In this document: one piece after another, positions 62,001-64,000 of the stretch
Position numbering within the stretch: the stretch's first letter is position 1
Layout: each line of letters opens with the position of its first letter
Assembly: GCF_020882245.1 (NCBI RefSeq)
Contig: NC_083600.1
Location: 24,924,001 to 24,988,000 of the forward strand
Origin: Rhopalosiphum padi
Lineage: Eukaryota; Arthropoda; Insecta; Hemiptera; Aphididae
Length of the DNA stretch: 64,000 nucleotides
Direction of reading: 5' to 3'
Translations under genes and position numbers: made by a program
Notes under the pieces: generated by a model
Told to the model about the DNA's origin: nothing
What the model saw: the letters and a program-made list of their open reading frames with translations, nothing else
The model's database searches: none

Positions 62001-63262
62001 AAAATGCACTACAATTTTAAAATATTAATTTAACCTTATAAAATTATTATTTTGTTTATTTTTTAGAGAAAAGTTAGAACCAGACCCTCCAAAATTCACT
62101 CCTTATCTGCCAATAGGAACTGACTTTAAGCCAGAATCATCCCCATATTTCCCAAGAGATTTTGATATCGAAAGACCTCCTCATGATAACTATGCCCAAG
62201 CACCAAGGTAAATGTGCTAATATGTTACTTATTGACTTACATTATTATTACTTCGAAAATAATTACAGGTTTTTACATCAAGAACACGATACACAATATG
62301 GTGTTAAAGGTCATAATGTGAATTTATACTGGTTTGTTTATGGATATCCAAAACCAAAAATGCAATATTATTTTGATAATCAGTTAATAGAAATGGGTGG
62401 CCGTTACGATTCGAGTTATACACGAAATGGCCAAGCTACATTATTTATTAATAAGTAAAACACTTTATAAAATTTAAAGTAAAACTGCCATATTTAATAA
62501 CCATTCTATGTTCAATTTAAGGATGTTGGATCGAGATATAGGAACATATGAAGCTGTTGCTACAAATGAACATGGGATAGCTAGACAAAGAGTTAGATTA
62601 CAAATTGCTGAATATCCGAAGTTCTTAAAAAGGCCCGAAGAAATGTATGTAATTTTGCGCAAAAACTGTAAATTAGAAGCCAGAGTGATTGGTGTCCCAT
62701 ATCCAGAAATAAAATGGTTTAAAGACTGGAAACCATTAGTCGATTCAGCTAGAATTCAAGTAATTGAAAAATTCGCAAAATGTATATGGATGTTATTATT
62801 ATTATCTTATTTTGTTTTAAACTAATAGATTGAACAAGTAGAACCAGATGTTTGTATTCTACGTATCGAAGATGTTATCATGAAAGATGAGGGACTGTAT
62901 AGTATAAGTGCTCGTAATTTAGCTGGATCAATATCTACTTCAGTGGCTATACATGTTGAGGACCGAGAATCTGATTATTCATATAACGGTAAAACTGACA
63001 TAAAATGGAAGAAAAAAGATTTTTCAGATTTATATGATATTGGAGACGAGTTGGGACGCGGTACGCAAGGTGTTGTGTACCACGCAGTAGAAAGGTCAAC
63101 GGGTAGAAATTACGCTGCTAAGGTTATGCATGCGAAAGGAGATAATTTGACGAAACTAATGGATAATGAACTAAAAATAATGACTGACTTGAGCAATAGA
63201 CGAATTATTCGTATTCATGATGCATTACAGACTTCCAGAACATATACTCTTATTACAGAACT
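25040..63262 (+). CDS. Unc-89: Unc-89/obscurin, giant muscle M-band protein (5' complete, 3' truncated by window)
   Basis: Giant sarcomeric scaffold that in flies and worms sits at the M-band and carries RhoGEF and kinase-type signalling domains. In phase, its exons are 25040-29074, 29161-29297, 33668-33817, 35651-35821, 35913-35982, 39916-40011, 44135-44227, 44904-45068, 45292-45432, 45500-45662, 45764-45844, 46111-46383, 49894-50121, 50525-50767, 50841-50982, 51048-51232, 51293-51535, 51616-52027, 52092-52379, 52445-52729, 52786-52961, 53028-53315, 53518-53610, 53798-53905, 53996-56353, 56680-56785, 56850-57628, 57693-57801, 57854-57971, 58031-58409, 59654-60059, 60124-60302, 60544-60899, 60964-61208, 61266-61573, 61635-61992, 62067-62207, 62269-62454, 62522-62759, 62829-63262. 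This gives 4,988 codons plus two bases. The start is the first ATG after an in-frame TGA at 25016. The SH3-DH-PH, Ig array, FN3 and kinase order identifies the family. The kinase C-lobe and later domains lie outside the window. Confidence 0.9.
26177..27571 (+). repeat. About 29 tandem FVPGQ protein repeats (period about 14-17 residues)
   Basis: Residues 380-844 of the exon-1 product repeat the consensus [KR]-F-[VI]-P-G-Q-[VI]-[VI]-E-T-x-x-G. The most regular block is about 27135-27571 (KFVPGQVVETETGS and similar). Copies before it are more diverged (LFVHG, MFIVG, KFTPG). A break without clear repeats falls at about 26925-27110. At DNA level the copies differ widely in codon choice, so the array is old and held by selection on the protein rather than recently amplified. 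The alternation of hydrophobic stretch, PG turn and charged-Gly turn suggests a beta-hairpin solenoid; this is inference. Confidence 0.9.
29161..33817 (+). CDS. Unc-89: Unc-89 SH3 domain exons
   Basis: Exons 29161-29297 and 33668-33817 code an SH3 domain. The first half is YEVLQDYETEPVDGADEEDD with LILEPGDRVVVLKQSKDD following, and the second is LVQSLDEPTKMGYVPNSIL. The ALYDY-type start is represented by VLQDYE and the GYVP...L end is intact. The usual paired Trp after the n-Src loop is replaced by SMSLVQ, so peptide binding may be altered. The domain is split by a 4.4-kb intron in phase 2 (AT|G), and an optional exon at 29812-29925 can be inserted at exactly that point. In obscurins the SH3 precedes and may regulate the RhoGEF module. 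Confidence 0.85.
29812..29925 (+). CDS. Unc-89: Optional 38-codon cassette exon inside the SH3 domain
   Basis: A 114-bp open stretch bounded by acceptor TTTGTTATCAG (ending 29811) and donor GG|GTAAAA. It enters and leaves in phase 2, so it can be included or skipped without changing frame. Its local GC content is well above the surrounding intron. Included, it inserts GAEVKRNLLLDNAAAKHKM followed by SVRPNKVHPTKHKPLDTDG between the two halves of the SH3 domain, a basic, probably flexible loop. The open frame, splice sites, symmetry and composition support a real exon; its use is not shown by sequence. Confidence 0.65.
29926..33667 (+). other. Large intron inside the SH3 coding region
   Basis: AT-rich intron. 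It contains a short tandem array of GAGTAAT (31607-31632) and a partial duplication of GTTAATTAGATAATG (32684-32728). I see no further exons with coding character and no transposon with two clear ends. Confidence 0.6.
33818..35650 (+). other. Intron with a dispersed-repeat copy
   Basis: Intron between the SH3 and DH coding exons, joined in phase 2. From about 34800 to 35470 it carries a copy of a repeat that recurs at 38390-38680 and 59250-59520. Shared strings include CGATTCTGA, TACTCCAAAACGTGATGACAG with ACACAAAAA, and CATCATTGTAAAATCAA. Confidence 0.6.
34800..35475. repeat. Dispersed repeat, longest copy in the window
   Basis: This copy has the motifs ACGATTCTGAACAGAGATGA near its left end, a long middle with a C-run (CCCCCCCCC, 35322-35330), and ATAACTACTCCAAAACGTGA plus TCATTGTAAAATC near its right end. 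The partial copies at 38390-38680 and 59250-59520 share the right-hand half. The element type is not evident: I see no terminal repeats and no reading frame. Confidence 0.5.
35651..45068 (+). CDS. Unc-89: Unc-89 RhoGEF (DH) domain exons
   Basis: Exons 35651-35821, 35913-35982, 39916-40011, 44135-44227 and 44904-45068 code a Dbl-homology domain of about 195 residues. It starts VLAELVETEEEFGQDIQEVV (helix 1, conserved region 1), continues GRTFLRLERDFDKHVNYC and LKLPIQRINDYQLLLKELVK (conserved region 3, the signature PxQRxxxYxLLLK), and ends GTIHKLGRLLKH. DH domains catalyse GDP release from Rho-family GTPases; vertebrate obscurin acts on RhoA-type GTPases. The signature helix is intact, so activity is plausible. 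Introns here reach 4 kb, unlike the compact Ig region downstream. Confidence 0.92.
38390..38680. repeat. Dispersed repeat, partial copy
   Basis: Shares with 34800-35475 the order: A-rich tract, AGTACAAATTAGAT-like string, CTATTCCAAAAAGCAATGATG, GACACAAAAATA, and TACTGTAAAACCAATA, followed by GATTCTGAGCAGAG. Non-coding; the family is unknown to me. Confidence 0.45.
38983..39330. mobile_element. hAT-type MITE
   Basis: A 348-bp element. Left end CAGCGATTCCCAAAGTGTG; right end, reverse complemented, CACCGATGCTCAACTTTTG. Both match the CAGxGxTTCxCAAA style of hAT ends. Flanking octamers TCTTAAAT and TCTAAAAA agree at six of eight positions, consistent with a decayed 8-bp target duplication. No transposase sequence. 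Confidence 0.6.
40012..44134 (+). other. 4.1-kb intron within the DH domain
   Basis: AT-rich throughout, with runs of TATATATTAT-type sequence. I see no exon, no paired transposon ends and no tandem array of note. Confidence 0.6.
45292..45662 (+). CDS. Unc-89: Unc-89 PH domain exons
   Basis: Exons 45292-45432 and 45500-45662 code the pleckstrin-homology domain that follows the DH domain in all obscurins. It reads GWYYVQDAEDPKGHQRYCFL with FKSRILVCKVRR next (strands 1-3), then LPEVTVKAAPDNKRVWVLHH and YPFTFRANEDLSRDQWITEI. The last string holds the C-terminal helix with its invariant Trp. Loss of a long basic beta1-beta2 loop makes strong phosphoinositide binding uncertain; in Dbl proteins this domain mainly supports the DH domain. 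Confidence 0.9.
45764..50121 (+). CDS. Unc-89: Unc-89 Pro/Glu-rich linker exons
   Basis: Exons 45764-45844, 46111-46383 and 49894-50121 code about 194 residues without a folded domain. They are rich in Pro, Glu, Lys and Val (LAPKPLKHVEEPKRPPLTLP, TEPPPPERSPSPAEEEIESE). They link the PH domain to the first Ig domain. PEVK-like composition suggests an extensible or SH3-binding spacer: PPPPERSP and KRPPLTLPP are candidate SH3 ligands, possibly for the protein's own SH3 domain. All three exons begin and end in phase 1, so each could be skipped in frame. Confidence 0.85.
46384..49893 (+). other. 3.5-kb intron with a foldback element
   Basis: Contains a TG-dinucleotide tract (about 47665-47692) and the long inverted-repeat element at 48482-48809. 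The remainder is AT-rich with no exon seen. Confidence 0.6.
48482..48809. mobile_element. Foldback (long inverted-repeat) MITE
   Basis: Left arm about 48482-48625 and right arm about 48665-48809 are inverted copies at roughly 80% identity by eye. Both outer ends read TTTTCATTTAG. Both arms contain GCGGATTTTGTT-like, TTTGGGGTCTTGTTA, CTAGGA and AGAACTTTATCTTC. The spacer is only about 40 bp, so an RNA copy would form a long hairpin. No coding capacity, and the superfamily is not identified. Confidence 0.75.
50525..53315 (+). CDS. Unc-89: Unc-89 Ig domains 1-8
   Basis: Nine exons (50525-50767 through 53028-53315) code eight I-set Ig domains in tandem, about 754 residues. Each shows the pattern of a C-strand Trp followed by KDG-like residues and a Tyr-corner motif (DSGTYTVKAEN, DAGEYRVIASN, DAGLYTCIAST, DEGEYKVLAKN, DVGLYSVVASN, DSGKYTCEISN, LAGTYKCRATN, DGGEYEVRATN). 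In Ig2 the core Trp is replaced by Phe (KLRFFKGDKE). Introns are short, 56-73 bp in most cases. Between Ig4/5, Ig5/6 and Ig6/7 there is almost no linker (AAPKF, MPPQF, KCPPIF). In obscurin and UNC-89 such arrays bind other sarcomere proteins. Confidence 0.92.
53518..56353 (+). CDS. Unc-89: Unc-89 large disordered insertion between Ig8 and Ig9
   Basis: Exons 53518-53610, 53798-53905 and 53996-56353 code about 853 residues with no Ig domain. The first two are small and acidic or mixed (KHSTDFKEDDNESTKNENED...). The third is a 2,358-bp exon very rich in Ser, Asn, Lys, Glu, Asp and Leu, predicted disordered by composition. It repeats an SxSRLxSxE motif three times and has several RKS/RQSS sites likely to suit basophilic kinases. 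All three exons are phase 1-1 and can be skipped in frame. Past the last donor the frame meets a stop at 56374-56376, so an intron-retained form would end here. C. elegans UNC-89 has an unrelated-looking KSP-rich region in a comparable place. Confidence 0.85.
56680..61573 (+). CDS. Unc-89: Unc-89 Ig domains 9-18
   Basis: Ten exons (56680-56785 through 61266-61573) code ten more I-set Ig domains, about 995 residues. Tyr-corner motifs in order are DSGSYCCKLTN, DTGLYRVKATN, EEGEYVVKAWN, AKFSVKAVN, DCGAYKIIATN, DAGDYEIVVSN, HAGKLAIIASN, DAGQYTCTLTN, DAGLYSCIATN and DSGRYKLRIFN. Ig12 and Ig15 lack the corner Tyr (FSVKA, KLAIIA). Ig10 and Ig11 share one 779-bp exon with Ig9's second half. One intron (58410-59653) is 1.2 kb because of a foldback element; the others are mostly under 100 bp. 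Confidence 0.92.
58556..59168. mobile_element. Foldback MITE with about 240-bp inverted arms
   Basis: Arms about 58556-58795 and 58929-59168 are inverted copies. The outer ends are CCGGGCGATTCTTATAT and, reverse complemented, CAGGGCGATTCTTATAT, each with TATA immediately outside (58552-58555 and 59169-59172), which suggests a TA or TATA target duplication. Arms share ACACTCATTATTTCAAAAAG, ACATAGTTTCAAGTTGTTAA and AATGACAACAGAGTTTTAAT. The 133-bp spacer is GC-richer (GGGCGCAGTGGAGTGG) and non-coding. Confidence 0.85.
59250..59520. repeat. Dispersed repeat, third partial copy
   Basis: Contains AAAATGATAACAGCCAGAAA, ATCATTGTGAAGTCAATACA and ACTCAGAATCTAACATA, in the same order as related strings at 34.8-35.5 kb and 38.4-38.7 kb. 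It abuts the foldback element. Confidence 0.4.
61635..62207 (+). CDS. Unc-89: Unc-89 fibronectin type III domain and Pro-rich linker
   Basis: Exon 61635-61992 codes a short lead (NGLDSRSKRPVGELYKDFDR) and one FN3 domain. The FN3 marks are LPDPPTITRMSDKRLTLSWK at the start, VTYLVEMEE, CDIHNLIPFRDYKFRVRVEN and the NNYGISDPSPFV end. Exon 62067-62207 adds a Pro-rich linker (EPDPPKFTPYLPIGTDFKPE). A single FN3 followed by two Ig domains and the first kinase is the arrangement known from UNC-89 and fly obscurin. Confidence 0.93.
62269..62966 (+). CDS. Unc-89: Unc-89 Ig domains 19-20
   Basis: Exons 62269-62454, 62522-62759 and the first third of 62829-63262 code two Ig domains just before the kinase. 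Ig19 has a Tyr in place of the core Trp (KPKMQYYFDNQ) and the corner DIGTYEAVATN. Ig20 has the full core (PEIKWFKDWKPL) and the corner DEGLYSISARN. In the UNC-89 family the Ig domain preceding the kinase may help position it. Confidence 0.88.
62996..63262 (+). CDS. Unc-89: Unc-89 protein kinase domain 1, N-lobe (partial)
   Basis: The second part of exon 62829-63262 codes the kinase N-lobe from about YDIGDELGRGTQGVVYHAVE (strand 1, glycine loop GRGTQG, Val of strand 2) through NYAAKVM (the ATP-anchoring Lys in AAK), NELKIMTDLSNRRIIRIHDA (helix C with its Glu) to TYTLITEL (strand 5). All N-lobe ATP-site residues are present. The exon ends in phase 2 (CT|GTATCC). The catalytic HRD and DFG motifs lie outside the window, so I cannot say whether the kinase is active; fly and worm PK1 are regarded as probable pseudokinases. 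Confidence 0.9.
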
Positions 63263-64000
63263 GTATCCTTTAATACAATGTATATGCATTTGTACTATTG
63301 ATATTTTATTTATTTTTTTATTAATATTTATAAAGTATGGTACGAATGTACGATTGTAATAGGTACACTAATACATACAACGAATTTTTAGGAAACAGAA
63401 ATGTTCTATATTTTTATTATTTTTTTTTCAGAAAAAAAGATATAATAAATATATTTATATTAATGTGAAATTTAAAATTTAAAATTAATTAACATTTTCC
63501 GCGATTAATGCGCTCCGTCAAAAAAATAAAATATACTTTTACTTTAATTTGTTTATCGATAAAATGATTAATTTAATTCTCTAAAATCATTTTTTTTTCT
63601 AAAAATGAAAACATAAATTATTTGTTTAAAAATAATCATTATTGATGAAATACAACAAAAAATGTGTCCATTAATAAAGTTGAAACTTATTACTTATATT
63701 TTAAACGAATAATTAAATATTTTGTCTTACAACCACCATCGTCAAAAGAATGGTTTATTATGTTTATAAAAACATTCTAAAACTACAACTACCTAATTGA
63801 ATATTCAGTTTTTTTTTTTTTTTTATTATTATTCATCATCAACTATTGTAATCTCTATAATATTAGCTATAGACGCTATGATATTATATATAGATATATT
63901 TTATTTAGTCTGATGTAGTGATTCGGTTTCAATCATTACAGTTGTGTTCATTATAGTTTAACTTATTATTGAACTGAGTTCTCCAAAAATGTATTAACAT
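63263..64000 (+). other. Start of the intron after the kinase N-lobe exon
   Basis: No exon continuing the kinase domain is found to the window edge. Acceptor-like sites (for example TTTTTTTCAG ending 63431) are followed by non-kinase translations with early stops. The sequence is AT-rich with poly-T runs. Confidence 0.6.

Noticed and set aside
1..64000. CRISPR arrays, phage or bacterial operons, tRNA and rRNA genes
   Set aside because: No regularly spaced repeats with unique spacers, no ribosome-binding-site-led gene strings, and no recognisable tRNA or rRNA sequence. The content is eukaryotic and intron-rich.

Overview
The window looks like nuclear DNA from an insect, most likely an aphid or close hemipteran relative. 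It is extremely AT-rich, its introns are all GT-AG and often kilobases long, and short non-autonomous DNA transposons are scattered between exons. The aphid assignment is inference from base composition and repeat style. The two protein-coding loci are assigned from the translated sequence.

Region by region: (1) 1-4,600, minus strand: a complete seven-exon gene for the beta subunit of Rab geranylgeranyltransferase (RabGGTB), 330 codons, with a first coding exon that holds only the ATG. (2) 4,600-16,990: no convincing coding sequence; it holds a 30-bp perfect palindrome, two pogo/Tigger-like elements, a third element with near-perfect terminal inverted repeats, CAGGGGCG-type MITEs and a possible promoter plus non-coding exon near 12.0 kb. 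(3) 16,987-24,213: two very small exons that fit together in phase and would give an alternative amino terminus to the downstream gene. (4) 25,040 to beyond 63,262, plus strand: the giant muscle gene Unc-89/obscurin. I could chain 40 exons plus one in-phase optional exon without a single frame conflict, giving about 4,988 codons in the window (5,026 with the optional exon). The end of the first kinase domain and everything after it lie beyond the right edge.

Domain order of the Unc-89 product: a 1,345-residue N-terminal region from one 4-kb exon (duplicated CRITGKS motif, about 29 copies of an FVPGQ repeat, then an alpha-helical-looking part); SH3; RhoGEF (DH); PH; a Pro/Glu-rich linker; eight Ig domains; an 853-residue disordered, Ser/Asn/Lys-rich insertion mostly from one 2.36-kb exon; ten Ig domains; FN3; two Ig domains; and the N-lobe of a protein kinase. 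SH3-DH-PH, Ig array, FN3 and kinase are the known obscurin plan. The FVPGQ region and the large disordered insertion are the least familiar parts.

The two genes are divergently oriented and have no obvious functional link: RabGGTB prenylates Rab GTPases in all cells, whereas Unc-89 organises the sarcomeric M-band and signals to Rho in muscle. The most useful new observations are the alternative N-terminal microexons, the FVPGQ repeat exon, the cassette exon inside the SH3 domain, and six introns that all split the core Ig tryptophan codon as TG|G.
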